A stretch of 64,000 nucleotides of DNA from Haliscomenobacter sp965225875 (GTDB lineage: Bacteria > Bacteroidota > Bacteroidia > Chitinophagales > Saprospiraceae), in assembly GCF_965225875.1 (NCBI RefSeq), contig NZ_CBDDBS010000003.1:2108001-2172000 (forward strand), in the 5' to 3' direction. Each line of letters opens with the position of its first letter. Position 1 is the stretch's first letter. A model generated the notes under the pieces. That model had not been told where the DNA came from. It saw only the letters and a program-made list of their open reading frames with translations, and did no database searches. Positions 16,334 through 24,431 of this stretch are shown here, piece by piece. A program made the translations under genes and the position numbers.

Positions 16334-16918
16334 CTATTTTTCGGCCCGGATTCGGCTCAAAGTTTCCTGGGTAATGCCCAAATAGGAAGCTACCATCCCG
16401 AGGGGAATACGGTGGTAAATGTCTGCATATGCTTCACAAAAGTGCTGGTATTTTTCCCGGGCACTGGTAAACCGCAAGGATGTGACCCGCTCCAGTAGAT
16501 GCCCCAAGGCGCCGCCCATCGATAGGCGGGCATACCGTTCCATTTCCGGAAAATGGTCGAAAAGATAGCCCAGGTCTTGCAGTTGAAGTTTAAAAGCTAA
16601 AGTAGGTTCAATGGCGTCGATGCTGTAGATGTCCAGTTGTTGCTGCATAAAACTACGAGGCGAGTTGACCCACTCCCCTTCTGCGCAGAAGTACTCGCTG
16701 ATTTCTTTTTCTTCTTTCAGATAATAGGTGCGGAGTAGCCCTTTTTGAATGAAATAACTGGCCTTGCATATTTTGTCGGCAGAATGCACGAGGTCTCCTT
16801 TGTTGAAATGGACGATGCTGATGCGGTAAGCCAGTTCGTCTTTCAGGCTTGGTGAGAGGCGAATGAATTGGGCGAAGTGGGTGAAGATTTGGGCTTTTGA
16901 GTCGGACAGGTTTTTCAT
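16334..16918 (-). CDS. Crp/Fnr-family transcriptional regulator
   Basis: 194 residues. Residues ~10-125 form a cyclic-nucleotide-binding-like beta roll (VHFNKGDLVHSADKICKASYFIQKGLLRTYY). The C-terminus has a short winged helix with recognition segment MVASYLGITQETLSRIRAEK. No cysteine cluster for an Fe-S centre is visible, so this is not an oxygen-sensing Fnr proper. It starts 9 bp after the IF-1-like gene and is followed by an FNR-type palindrome and a hydrolase gene. Confidence 0.85.
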   Translation of the reverse strand: MKNLSDSKAQIFTHFAQFIRLSPSLKDELAYRISIVHFNKGDLVHSADKICKASYFIQKGLLRTYYLKEEKEISEYFCAEGEWVNSPRSFMQQQLDIYSIDAIEPTLAFKLQLQDLGYLFDHFPEMERYARLSMGGALGHLLERVTSLRFTSAREKYQHFCEAYADIYHRIPLGMVASYLGITQETLSRIRAEK

Positions 16919-16927
16919 GGGTACTTG

Positions 16928-17215
16928 TTATTTCTGTTCATGTAATTTATCTAGTATGTCTTTTTGATTCATTAAGTCATTGTAGTAGTCTGTTCTAAAG
17001 TCATGTTTCGCTGAAAAGTATCTACCTCTATTCAATTCATATGGAGATACCATTACATATACAAATTCACCTGATTTTGGCTCAAAAGAATTATTTCTAA
17101 ATCTCCTAGGCAAGGACATTTTAATCAAATCGCCATTCAATACATCTTCGACCAAATGCCATGAACCCTCAATTTCCCCAAGGAATTTGGCTTTTCTCAA
17201 TTTGAATTGCTCCAT
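16928..17215 (-). CDS. Small IF-1-like OB-fold protein
   Basis: 95 residues, no signal peptide. Residues ~25-68 (NGDLIKMSLPRRFRN, then SGEFVYVMVSPYELNRGRYF) match the second half of translation initiation factor IF-1, where the bacterial consensus is GDKVTVELSPYDLTKGRI. The N-terminal strands and a ~25-residue charged C-terminal extension differ. It is therefore probably an S1/IF-1-type OB-fold RNA- or ribosome-binding protein, not the housekeeping IF-1, which normally sits with ribosomal genes. It is followed 9 bp later by the Crp-family gene and looks A+T-rich beside its neighbours, which may mean transfer. Confidence 0.55.
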   Translation of the reverse strand: MEQFKLRKAKFLGEIEGSWHLVEDVLNGDLIKMSLPRRFRNNSFEPKSGEFVYVMVSPYELNRGRYFSAKHDFRTDYYNDLMNQKDILDKLHEQK

Positions 17216-17270
17216 TTTGTCTATTCTTTATTTATTAAATTTCACACGGAAAAATTGGGCAAAAACACCT

Positions 17271-18020
17271 TCACCCTCCCACCCAAACCTTAAATCCCGC
17301 CGCCCCTTCCTGACTCACCAGCACCTCAAACGGCGGGCTTGGCTGCAACTCCAACAACAACTTGCTCTTGCTGACACTGCTGATGCGCTTCACTGCCCGA
17401 TTGCTCACAATTACTTGCCGATTGGCTCGGCGAAATACAGCAGGATCCAATTCCGCTTCAAGAGCAGCCAGGGATTTTTCCACTAAATACCGCGTACCTG
17501 AAAAAGTCATGATGAAACACAGTTTGTATTCACTGAAAAAGTAAGCGATGTCCGCAATGTCGATGGGGAAATAGTCTCCCCCTTTTTCAGCCAAAAAGCG
17601 GGTTTTATAAGCCTGAGGCGCTTGCAGGTGTTGCAGCAGTTGGGGCAATTGGAGTAAAAAATGGCTTTTGAGCTGTTCGTATTTGCCTAATGCGGTACGC
17701 AGTTGTTCGGTTTTGAGGGGTTTCAGCAGGTAATCGATGCTGTTGGTGTGAAAAGCTTCGAGCAGGTATTGATCGTAGGCACTAAGGAAAATCACCGGGA
17801 TGTGGACGGGAAATTGGCGGAAGATTTCGAAAGATAGGCCATCGCTGAGGCGGATGTCAAAAAAAGCCAGGTCGACTGAAGTTTGACTTTGAAAAAAAGC
17901 CAGGGTCTCGGCGATGCTGGCGCACTCCCCTACCAAGCGGGCTTGTGGCCACACTTCGGCCAGGCCTGCCTTCAACAAATCGCGGGCGGGCAATTCGTCC
18001 TCTACGATCAGAATGTTCAT
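17271..18020 (-). CDS. LytTR-family response regulator
   Basis: 249 residues. Receiver domain ~1-120 with VEDE, phospho-acceptor Asp55 (FFDIRLSDG) and LLKPLK. The LytTR domain at ~145-245 contains IAYFFSEYKLCFIM, FRRANRQVIVSNRAVKRI and LLLELQPSPPFEVLVS. It starts 1 bp after the LytS-type kinase gene. The three 21-bp repeats upstream of the kinase are the probable target. This is a different lineage from the regulator at 9169. Confidence 0.9.
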   Translation of the reverse strand: MNILIVEDELPARDLLKAGLAEVWPQARLVGECASIAETLAFFQSQTSVDLAFFDIRLSDGLSFEIFRQFPVHIPVIFLSAYDQYLLEAFHTNSIDYLLKPLKTEQLRTALGKYEQLKSHFLLQLPQLLQHLQAPQAYKTRFLAEKGGDYFPIDIADIAYFFSEYKLCFIMTFSGTRYLVEKSLAALEAELDPAVFRRANRQVIVSNRAVKRISSVSKSKLLLELQPSPPFEVLVSQEGAAGFKVWVGG

Positions 18021-18021
18021 T

Positions 18022-19053
18022 TCAGTTGATTTTGACCAGAGGTAAAGTTACCGAAAAAAGCTCCTCCTGGTCGGCAATTTCAATGGCGCGGCCAGTGATG
18101 AGGCGAAAACGTTCGTCCAGGTTTTTGAGTCCTACGGCCAGCGAATTGTGAATGTCCACCCTTTTGTTGGTTTTCCGGTTTTTGACCCACAAGGTATCTT
18201 CTGCAAAGTCAATCTCTACCCGCAAAGGTTTATTGATGCTGAATTCATTGTGTTTCATTGCATTTTCCAGCAGGATTTGCAGGGAAATGGGGGGAATGAA
18301 CCATTGTCCGGCTGCCGGGATGGTTGGCCAATGCAGGGCAAGGGCAGCTCCAAAACGCATTTGCATCAAACTCAGGTAACTTTGTAAAAAACGTTGTTCT
18401 TCCTCCAGGCGCACCAGTTCTACATCTTTACTTTTGAGGATGTAACGATACATATCTGCCAGGTGCTCCAGAAATATTTTAGCTTTTTTGGGATCTTCGC
18501 TAATAAAGTGAGAAAGGGTATTGAGGGAGTTGAACATGAAGTGTGGATCCACCTGATTTTTGAGGGCTTCCAACTCGGCGGTGGCTTTGAGTTTTTCCAG
18601 GTTCGCAGCACGCAGTCGTTCGTCTTCCCAATCTTTGAGCAAAAAGGTGGTTTCGTAAATGTTGGTGATAAAAATGACCGCAATCACATTGATCAACTCG
18701 GTGGTGACTACTACATTTTCATCCACCGGCAAACCTTGACTCCAGTACCACAAAAAACACATGGTCAGGGTTAAAGGAGCGGTATAAAAAATGAGCCCGA
18801 ACAACATGGTCATGATGCGCATGATGGGGCGACTAAACCAATCGTAGTATTCCCTTTGCCGCAGGTAGATAAAACGATTGCCCCACCAAATAGCAAAAGC
18901 CGCTGCAATGAAATACAAATAACCCACCCAATACTGCCAGTCGCGCCAGGATAAATCGCCAAACAGACCCGACAGGTTGGGTATGATCAACCCAAACCAG
19001 GGGACGATCCATTTCATGACCCGCACATCATCAATGTCTTTTTTTATGGCCAC
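18022..19053 (-). CDS. LytS/YehU-type sensor histidine kinase
   Basis: 343 residues from GTG 19053; an internal ATG at 19017 (MKWIVPWF) is an equally good start and would leave more room for the promoter and repeat array. Four hydrophobic segments occupy ~15-135, then a His_kinase domain with DPHFMFNSLNTLSHFI as the phospho-acceptor region and a short HATPase (PISLQILLENAMKHN as N box; GLKNLDERF). Kinases of this kind signal to LytTR regulators, and the partner gene starts immediately after the stop. In E. coli the related YehU/YehT and YpdA/YpdB pairs control membrane transporters through direct repeats. Confidence 0.9.
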   Translation of the reverse strand: MAIKKDIDDVRVMKWIVPWFGLIIPNLSGLFGDLSWRDWQYWVGYLYFIAAAFAIWWGNRFIYLRQREYYDWFSRPIMRIMTMLFGLIFYTAPLTLTMCFLWYWSQGLPVDENVVVTTELINVIAVIFITNIYETTFLLKDWEDERLRAANLEKLKATAELEALKNQVDPHFMFNSLNTLSHFISEDPKKAKIFLEHLADMYRYILKSKDVELVRLEEEQRFLQSYLSLMQMRFGAALALHWPTIPAAGQWFIPPISLQILLENAMKHNEFSINKPLRVEIDFAEDTLWVKNRKTNKRVDIHNSLAVGLKNLDERFRLITGRAIEIADQEELFSVTLPLVKIN

Positions 19054-19071
19054 AGTGTAGCAATTTAAACC

Positions 19072-19122
19072 TCAGGGTGGAAAAATCCAGCTTCAGGTTG
19101 GGCTTTTCCGGTTTCAGGCTGA
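19072..19122. promoter_or_regulatory. Three direct repeats at exact 21-bp spacing, candidate LytTR operator
   Basis: TCAGGGTGG (19072), TCAGGTTGG (19093) and TCAGGCTGA (19114) start exactly 21 bp apart. The first two also share TCC(A/G)G at the same offset. The 21-bp period equals that of YehT and YpdB sites in E. coli. The array sits in the divergent region between the LytS/LytTR operon and the DUF1761 gene, ending 22 bp before a possible -33 element of the latter. Confidence 0.6.
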
Positions 19123-19143
19123 TTCGGCCCTAAAGTTCGGGTA

Positions 19144-19171
19144 TTGAGGGATATGTTTAGGTATAATTTTT
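19144..19171 (+). promoter_or_regulatory. Possible promoter of the DUF1761 gene
   Basis: TTG at 19144-19146, 17 bp, then TAATTTTT at 19164-19171, close to the Bacteroidota TTG/TAnnTTTG pattern and 27 bp before the ATG at 19198. The 21-bp repeats lie just upstream, where an activator would be expected. Confidence 0.35.
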
Positions 19172-19197
19172 AAAACAGCATCTAATCTTTAGACAAC

Positions 19198-19608
19198 ATG
19201 AAACCAGAACTAATCAATTTTCCGGCCGTATTTGTAGCCGCAATCGCCAGTTTTATTCTGGGTGCCTTGTGGTATTCGCCGCTGCTTTTTGGCAAAGCCT
19301 GGATGGAAGAAAATGGATTTACCACCGAAATGTTACAAGCTAAAGGGGGTACAGCCCGAATCTTCGGTTTCGCCTTTTTGTGGAGCCTGGTGATGTCTTT
19401 CAACCTGGCTGCGTTTCTGGCGGCAGATGGCGTGACGCTCTCTTTTGCAACCCTGGCAGGCTTTTTGGCAGGCTTTGGTTGGGCAGCTTCGGGGTTGTTT
19501 ATGGTCGGTTTGTTTGAATACCGCAGCACCCGCTACATGTTGATCAATGGTGGGTATGTAACTGTGGCACTGGTAATCATGGGAGTTATATTGGGTTTGT
19601 GGAGGTAA
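19198..19608 (+). CDS. DUF1761 integral membrane protein
   Basis: 136 residues with four transmembrane segments (about 8-28, 54-75, 80-102, 115-135). The N-terminal pattern NFPAVFVAAIASFILGALWYSPLLFGKAW is the hallmark of DUF1761. Function unknown. It is divergent from the LytS/LytTR operon, and the shared upstream region holds three 21-bp repeats, so it is the likely regulated target of that system, as small transporters are for YehUT and YpdAB. That link is inference. Confidence 0.8.
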   Translation: MKPELINFPAVFVAAIASFILGALWYSPLLFGKAWMEENGFTTEMLQAKGGTARIFGFAFLWSLVMSFNLAAFLAADGVTLSFATLAGFLAGFGWAASGLFMVGLFEYRSTRYMLINGGYVTVALVIMGVILGLWR

Positions 19609-19660
19609 ACAATAAGCTGGGTAATTTAAACCTTGTTCAAAACCAATTCTAAGGTGCCCC

Positions 19661-19752
19661 TAAGGTGAACTAAGGTGTCTAAGGTGGTGAAAAGAAAAAG
19701 CGCTGCGGAGCAGGGCATATATTCACCACCTTAGACACCTTAGTTCACCTTA
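19661..19752. repeat. Perfect 31-bp-stem palindrome with CTGCGGAGCAGGG loop core (copy 1)
   Basis: The left arm at 19661-19691 pairs without mismatch with 19722-19752. The arms are built of TAAGGTG-type words. The 30-nt loop contains GCTGCGGAGCAGGGCAT. Copy 2 at 58692-58787 has the same stem length and loop core but largely different arms. It lies between the convergent DUF1761 and nth genes, where it can act as a bidirectional terminator. Confidence 0.8.
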
Positions 19753-19828
19753 GAGATGAGGGCGTTAAGCCAATATTTTCAGGTAATTCAATAGCTATCA
19801 ATTAAATAAAATCGAAACCAATATTCAT

Positions 19829-20491
19829 TCAATCCTTTTTCCCATACAAACTACAAATCGGGCACTCCTCTCGCTTATGCCCCCGCGCCGGACAATACTG
19901 CCGCCCAAAAAAGATGATTTGTAAGTGCAGTTTGTTCCATTTCTCACGAGGAAAGAGGTCCTTTAAATCCTTTTCGGTTTGCTCCACATTTTTGCCGCTG
20001 CTGAGTCCCCAACGTTCGGCCAGGCGGTGAATATGGGTATCTACGGGGAAAGCGGGTACACCAAATGCCTGACTCATCACTACAGAAGCAGTTTTGTGTC
20101 CTACCCCTGGCAAAGCTTCGAGCGCTGCAAAGGATTGGGGTACTTCCCCGCCATGCTCCCGCAACAGAATGCCCGACAAATCCCAAATGGCCTGAGCTTT
20201 TCGAGGTGCGAGGCCACAAGGGCGAATGATGTCTTCGATGGCCGCCACAGATTGTTGCTGCATGGCGGCGGGATTGTCGGCCAGGGCAAAAAGATGGGGC
20301 GTAACCTTATTGACCCGTTCATCCGTACACTGCGCTGAAAGCAATACCGCTACCAGCAAAGTATAGGCATCGCTATGCGTCAGAGGTATCGGTGTTTCAG
20401 GGTACAGCTCCTCCAGGATTTGTAGGATTGCCGCTGCTTTTTGGCGGCGACCCGGTGCCCGTTTGGGTTTATTGGTATTCGAAATGTCCAT
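19829..20491 (-). CDS. nth: Endonuclease III, DNA glycosylase/AP lyase
   Basis: About 220 residues from ATG 20491 (MDISNTNKPKRAPGR); an upstream in-frame ATG at 20557 is less likely. Base-excision repair enzyme for oxidised pyrimidines. The helix-hairpin-helix LPGVGHKTASVV with catalytic Lys and the following FPVDTHIHRLAERWGL with catalytic Asp are intact. At the C-terminus the usual C-x6-C-x2-C-x5-C cluster motif is replaced by C-x9-C-x2-C (CPARGHKREECPIC) with no fourth cysteine before the end. The start overlaps the end of the purM-like gene by 23 bp, so the two are translationally linked. Confidence 0.9.
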   Translation of the reverse strand: MDISNTNKPKRAPGRRQKAAAILQILEELYPETPIPLTHSDAYTLLVAVLLSAQCTDERVNKVTPHLFALADNPAAMQQQSVAAIEDIIRPCGLAPRKAQAIWDLSGILLREHGGEVPQSFAALEALPGVGHKTASVVMSQAFGVPAFPVDTHIHRLAERWGLSSGKNVEQTEKDLKDLFPREKWNKLHLQIIFFGRQYCPARGHKREECPICSLYGKKD

Positions 20492-21641
20492 AAGGGCTGA
20501 AAATACTGACCTGATTGAATGGATTTTCTTCAACGTGTCCCACCACTTTGGCCTCAATGTTGAAAGATTGTGCCAGTTCGATCACCTGATGCGCATATGC
20601 TTCTGGCAAATACACCTCCAGGCGTTGCCCCATGTTGAACACTTGATACATTTCTTTCCAGGTAGCCCCCGATTCTGCCTGAATCAATTGGAACAAGGGC
20701 GGGGTTGGCAGCAGGTCGTTTTTGACCACTTTTTTGTTGTCCAAAAACTTCAAAACCTTGGTTTGGCCTCCGCCCGTACAGTGAATCATGCCGTGAATGT
20801 GGGAGCGTAGTTGCTCCAACAGCGGTTTGATAAAAGGTAAAAAGGTACGGGTGGGTGACAAAATCAATTTGCCAATTGGGATTTCCTGCCCCTGGATATT
20901 GATGGTTTCGGTGAGTTTACGTTTGCCCGAATAGACCAAAGTTTCGGGGGTAGCCGGGTCGAAGGTTTCGGGGTATTTTGCTGCGTAGCCATGATCCAAT
21001 ACATCGTGCCGGGCCGATGTCAGGCCATTGCTGCCCATGCCACCGTTGTATTCAGTTTCATAAGTTGTCTGCCCCGCCGAAGACAAACCTACGATTACGT
21101 CACCCGCCTGGATGTTATTGCTAATGACGTTTGCACGAGGCATCCGGGCAAAAGCGGTATAACCCACATCGATGGTGCGTACAATGTCGCCTACATCAGC
21201 GGTTTCTCCTCCGGTCAAAAATACGTTGATGCCCAGGGCATTCAGCTGATCAACCAGTTCAGTGGTCGCATTGATGAGGGCGCTGATGACTTCACCCGTG
21301 ATGAGGTTTTTGTTGCGGCCAATGGTAGAAGAGAGCAAAATATTGTCAATACAACCCACACAGCCCATGTCATCGAGGTTCATCACGATGGCATCCTGGG
21401 CAATGCCCTTCCACACACTCAGGTCGCCGGTTTCTTTCCAGTACAGATAGGCCAGGCTGGTTTTGGTGCCGGCAGTATCGGCGTGCATCAAATTGCAATA
21501 ATCGGGATCCATGCCCGCTACGTCGGGAATGATTTTACAAAAAGCATTGGGATACAAACCCTTATCCAGATTTTTGATCGCCGCGTGTACTTCGTCCTTA
21601 CTGGCCGAAACGCCCCGTTGATCATAGCGGTATTGGTCCAT
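20469..21641 (-). CDS. purM: Phosphoribosylformylglycinamidine cyclo-ligase (AIR synthase)
   Basis: 390 residues, somewhat longer than the ~345 of E. coli PurM. Catalyses ATP-dependent closure of FGAM to AIR in purine synthesis. Visible PurM features are an N-terminal MDQYRYDQRGVSASKDEV, the nucleotide loop ADTAGTKTSLAY, MNLDDMGCVG, FLTGGETADVGD, VGLSSAGQTTYE, SPTRTFLPFIKPLL and CTGGGQTKVLKF. The sequence is closer to the Bacteroidota AIR-synthase-related form than to the E. coli enzyme. It lies upstream of nth with overlap and is divergent from the M23 peptidase gene. Confidence 0.85.
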   Translation of the reverse strand: MDQYRYDQRGVSASKDEVHAAIKNLDKGLYPNAFCKIIPDVAGMDPDYCNLMHADTAGTKTSLAYLYWKETGDLSVWKGIAQDAIVMNLDDMGCVGCIDNILLSSTIGRNKNLITGEVISALINATTELVDQLNALGINVFLTGGETADVGDIVRTIDVGYTAFARMPRANVISNNIQAGDVIVGLSSAGQTTYETEYNGGMGSNGLTSARHDVLDHGYAAKYPETFDPATPETLVYSGKRKLTETINIQGQEIPIGKLILSPTRTFLPFIKPLLEQLRSHIHGMIHCTGGGQTKVLKFLDNKKVVKNDLLPTPPLFQLIQAESGATWKEMYQVFNMGQRLEVYLPEAYAHQVIELAQSFNIEAKVVGHVEENPFNQVSIFSPYGHFEYQ

Positions 21642-21755
21642 TTTTTAATTTATGGTTGACAAAATGTGCCGCAAATATACAAGACTTGTCCCTACGACAC
21701 TGTGCTGTGGATAAAAAAGAATCAGTTAGGAGTGGTAAAAATTACAACATTCCTT

Positions 21756-21784
21756 TTGTCCTTCCGTTCTCTGTTCTATATTTG
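21756..21784 (+). promoter_or_regulatory. Promoter TTG-N18-TATATTTG
   Basis: TTG at 21756-21758, 18 bp, then TATATTTG at 21777-21784: a full match to the Bacteroidota TTG/TAnnTTTG promoter. It reads toward the M23 peptidase, leaving a leader of about 90 nt. Confidence 0.6.
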
Positions 21785-21879
21785 CACAAAGGCATTATTC
21801 GTAACATTAGGCAGTGCTCACATATCCCCCCTTTCGCACGGTAATCGATAGCGAGCATTAGACCTATAAACTGCAAACA

Positions 21880-23199
21880 GTGTTGAACACAAAAATTCCT
21901 TTTAAACTGCGTGAGCAACTCACGCGGCTCAACTGGACGTGGGTCATAATCGGTACACTGGGCTTGGGATTGATTTTAACGCTAGCCGTTTCGCCCAGCA
22001 CTTCCCGCCACCTCAAGGCTTCTTTACTGGGCAAAGACCGCAATGCATCCATTGGCGCTTTCCCTGTAGTAGTTCCAACCATTAAGTATGGTTTTGCACT
22101 CGATACTTTCCAGGTATTTGAGTCGGAGTTTCAGCGCAGCGAAAACCTGGGGGACATTTTGGTGAGCCACAACATGGATTATGCCGACATTGACAACCTC
22201 GTGCGCAACAGCCGTGATGTTTTTGATGTACGCGACCTCACCGCAGGTAAACCCTACCTGATTTTATCCAAAGATTCTACTCAAGGGCCAGATTATATGA
22301 TCTATGAGCCCAACTTGTACAAATATTACGTTTTCCACCTCAAAGATTCCCTGTTCATTGAAAAAGTGGAAAGACCAATCACTACGGCCATTCGATCTTC
22401 AGGTGTTATCGTGGAGTCGTCCCTTTGGGAATCCATGGAGCGCAGTGGCGCAGACCCTGCCCTGATCAAATCGCTGGAAGAAGCACTGAAATGGAGTGTG
22501 GATTTCCACCACCTCAACCGTGGTGAAGAATTCAAAGCAGTGTACGACCAGAATTACGTAGAAGGCCAGCCGGTTGACCCAGGTCGGGTACATGCGGCCT
22601 TGTACAAAACCAACAACAAGGAAAATTTTGCTTTCTATTACGAAAGCCCACAATACACTGGCTATTACGATCAGGATGGTCGCCCAATGAAAAAGGGCTT
22701 CCTGCGTGCTCCGGTTAAATACGTACGCATCTCTTCTGGTTTCAACATGCGTCGTTTGCATCCAATTTTGGGCACAGTTCGTCCTCACTTTGGCACCGAT
22801 TACGCGGCACCTTATGGCACTCCGATCATTGCGGTGGGTGATGGTACGGTTTTGGAAGCTACCCGCCGCGGTGGCAATGGTAACTTTGTCAAAATCAAAC
22901 ATACTGGTCAGGTACAAACGCAATACTTGCACATGCAGGCTTTTGCTCGGGGTATTCGCCCAGGTGTACGGGTTTCACAAGGGCAGGTGATTGGGTACGT
23001 AGGTTCAACAGGCTTGGCAACTGGCCCACACGTTTGTTTCCGCTTTTGGATGAATGGCCGTCAGGTCAATCACAATGGCTTGAAACTGCCACCACCGGAG
23101 CCACTACCCAAGACTGAAATGGAGAAGTTCGCGCCGATTCGCGACAAGTATATGGAGATGTTGAAGGAGATAAAAGTAGAGGCGGCAGTAGAGCCGTAA
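21880..23199 (+). CDS. M23-family peptidase, membrane-anchored, with Cys in place of a zinc His
   Basis: 439 residues starting at GTG 21880 (TTG 21883 is an alternative). One N-terminal transmembrane segment (~19-37), a ~250-residue extracytoplasmic region, then an M23 domain (~295-400) of the cell-wall endopeptidase type. The first zinc motif HFGTD is intact (His303, Asp307), as is YLHM (His351). The last motif, normally HxH, reads GPHVCFRF (His384, Cys386), so the final zinc ligand is Cys. I recall this variant from other Bacteroidota. It may be an active enzyme with a Cys ligand or a divisome-type activator. Confidence 0.85.
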   Translation: MLNTKIPFKLREQLTRLNWTWVIIGTLGLGLILTLAVSPSTSRHLKASLLGKDRNASIGAFPVVVPTIKYGFALDTFQVFESEFQRSENLGDILVSHNMDYADIDNLVRNSRDVFDVRDLTAGKPYLILSKDSTQGPDYMIYEPNLYKYYVFHLKDSLFIEKVERPITTAIRSSGVIVESSLWESMERSGADPALIKSLEEALKWSVDFHHLNRGEEFKAVYDQNYVEGQPVDPGRVHAALYKTNNKENFAFYYESPQYTGYYDQDGRPMKKGFLRAPVKYVRISSGFNMRRLHPILGTVRPHFGTDYAAPYGTPIIAVGDGTVLEATRRGGNGNFVKIKHTGQVQTQYLHMQAFARGIRPGVRVSQGQVIGYVGSTGLATGPHVCFRFWMNGRQVNHNGLKLPPPEPLPKTEMEKFAPIRDKYMEMLKEIKVEAAVEP

Positions 23200-23218
23200 T
23201 CTGGATTTAAATCCTCCC

Positions 23219-23266
23219 AATAAAAAAGGGTCAGATTTTGAAATCAAAATCTGACCCTTTTTTATT
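23219..23266. terminator. Bidirectional intrinsic terminator
   Basis: A 22-bp perfect stem (AAAAAAGGGTCAGATTTTG and its complement) with a 4-base loop, flanked by A and T runs. It lies between the stop codons of the convergent M23 peptidase and DUF4252 genes and has the U-tract on both sides. Confidence 0.85.
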
Positions 23267-23280
23267 GGATCAAGTTAAGG

Positions 23281-23808
23281 TCACACCTTCTTCGGCAACT
23301 TCTTCCGATCCTCGGGCAGTCGTTTGAACTCCTTGCTGCCGTTCACCTCCATGTTAAAATCATTCAAGTCGGTATACTTCAGGCGGCCCTCCAAGTTGAG
23401 CAAGAGGAAATTTTTATCACCCTTGACGATCATGACCAAATCCGTGATCAGGTCATTGCTTTCCTTAATCATGAAGCGCACGTGGGAATCCTCTCCTTTA
23501 AAATAAGCCAGATCCTCAAATTTGTTGGCACGCAGTTGTTCCATTAAGTGATTGACGTCGTTGGCTTCTACTGGGTTTCCCTCGTCAAAATTGAGTAAAT
23601 GCAGGCTGGAGATGCTGCGCATGATGCGCATGGCTTCATCGTCGTCGCTGTCTTTGGCGGCGAGTTTGAGGAACAAACCTCCGATGTTGAGGCGGGTAGC
23701 TTGTTCGTATCTGCCGAATTTGCGCATGAAATCCTGGATCACCTGGTTTTGAGCAGGCAAGGCAAAGCCCAGGCCTAGCAGTGCCAGGCTAAAAATAATC
23801 TTCTTCAT
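23281..23808 (-). CDS. DUF4252 family secreted protein (third in row)
   Basis: 175 residues from ATG 23808 (MKKIIFSLALLGLGFALPAQ). Predicted periplasmic. It shares with its two upstream neighbours the DUF4252 layout: an N-terminal helix with a phenylalanine (IQDFMRKFGR), a middle DVNHLMEQLRANKFEDLAYF segment, and ESNDLITDLVMIVKGDKNFLLLNLEGRL. The family is typical of Bacteroidota and of unknown function, and commonly follows an ECF sigma factor. It is last in the operon before a bidirectional terminator. Confidence 0.8.
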   Translation of the reverse strand: MKKIIFSLALLGLGFALPAQNQVIQDFMRKFGRYEQATRLNIGGLFLKLAAKDSDDDEAMRIMRSISSLHLLNFDEGNPVEANDVNHLMEQLRANKFEDLAYFKGEDSHVRFMIKESNDLITDLVMIVKGDKNFLLLNLEGRLKYTDLNDFNMEVNGSKEFKRLPEDRKKLPKKV

Positions 23809-23885
23809 GGTGTTGATGAGTTTTGAGAGGTTTCCCCCACTACTAGGTGTGCAAATATGCTGCACTGCGGCAGCTCGTGTATCGA

Positions 23886-24431
23886 TTAGGCCTGAGGTGA
23901 TTTTTTGGCTTTGGCTTTTTCTTTCCAACCCAGTTCCTTCAGGTAATGATCCAGCACTTGGTTGATGTCCTTCATCCGCAGGCGGGTTTTGGCACTAAGG
24001 AAGATGGTTTCTCCATCATCACTGCCTACGACCAGCAGTTCTTTGAGCCGGCCATTAGAGCCTTCCCGAATCATGACATTGAGGTCGGTGTCTTCGTTGC
24101 GTACATAAACCAGGTCATCGTAACCACTTTTGGCTTTGAGCCCGCTGACGAAATTCGACAAATCCTCCTTGGTGATGCTGCTGCTGTTTTCACTTTGCAT
24201 CAGGCGAAATTTGCCCAATTTACGGGCGAGGCGCAGCCAGGTGCGGGTTTCTTCGTCCTTAACGCTGTTGTAAACGAGTCCTGTGCCAATCCAAACCAAC
24301 CAACCCGGTAATTTGAAGTTGGTAACTTCTTCCTGCTTTTTGAATTTCTGGTAAAATTCGCCCACCGAGTTTTGAGCAGATAAGCTGCCACTCAGGGCTA
24401 CCATGGTCAGGAGGAGGATCGCCGTTCTCAT
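23886..24431 (-). CDS. DUF4252 family secreted protein (second in row)
   Basis: 181 residues, signal peptide ending SLSAQ. It has the DUF4252 signature LVYVRNEDTDLNVMIREGSN, then LKELLVVGSDDGETIFLSAK. The ATG overlaps the stop of the preceding gene by 4 bp (ATGA), so translation is coupled. The C-terminal tail is a basic KAKAKKS stretch not present in the other two. Confidence 0.8.
   Translation of the reverse strand: MRTAILLLTMVALSGSLSAQNSVGEFYQKFKKQEEVTNFKLPGWLVWIGTGLVYNSVKDEETRTWLRLARKLGKFRLMQSENSSSITKEDLSNFVSGLKAKSGYDDLVYVRNEDTDLNVMIREGSNGRLKELLVVGSDDGETIFLSAKTRLRMKDINQVLDHYLKELGWKEKAKAKKSPQA

Noticed and set aside
20991..21659. 222-codon plus-strand frame
   Set aside because: Antisense to purM, which has all family motifs.
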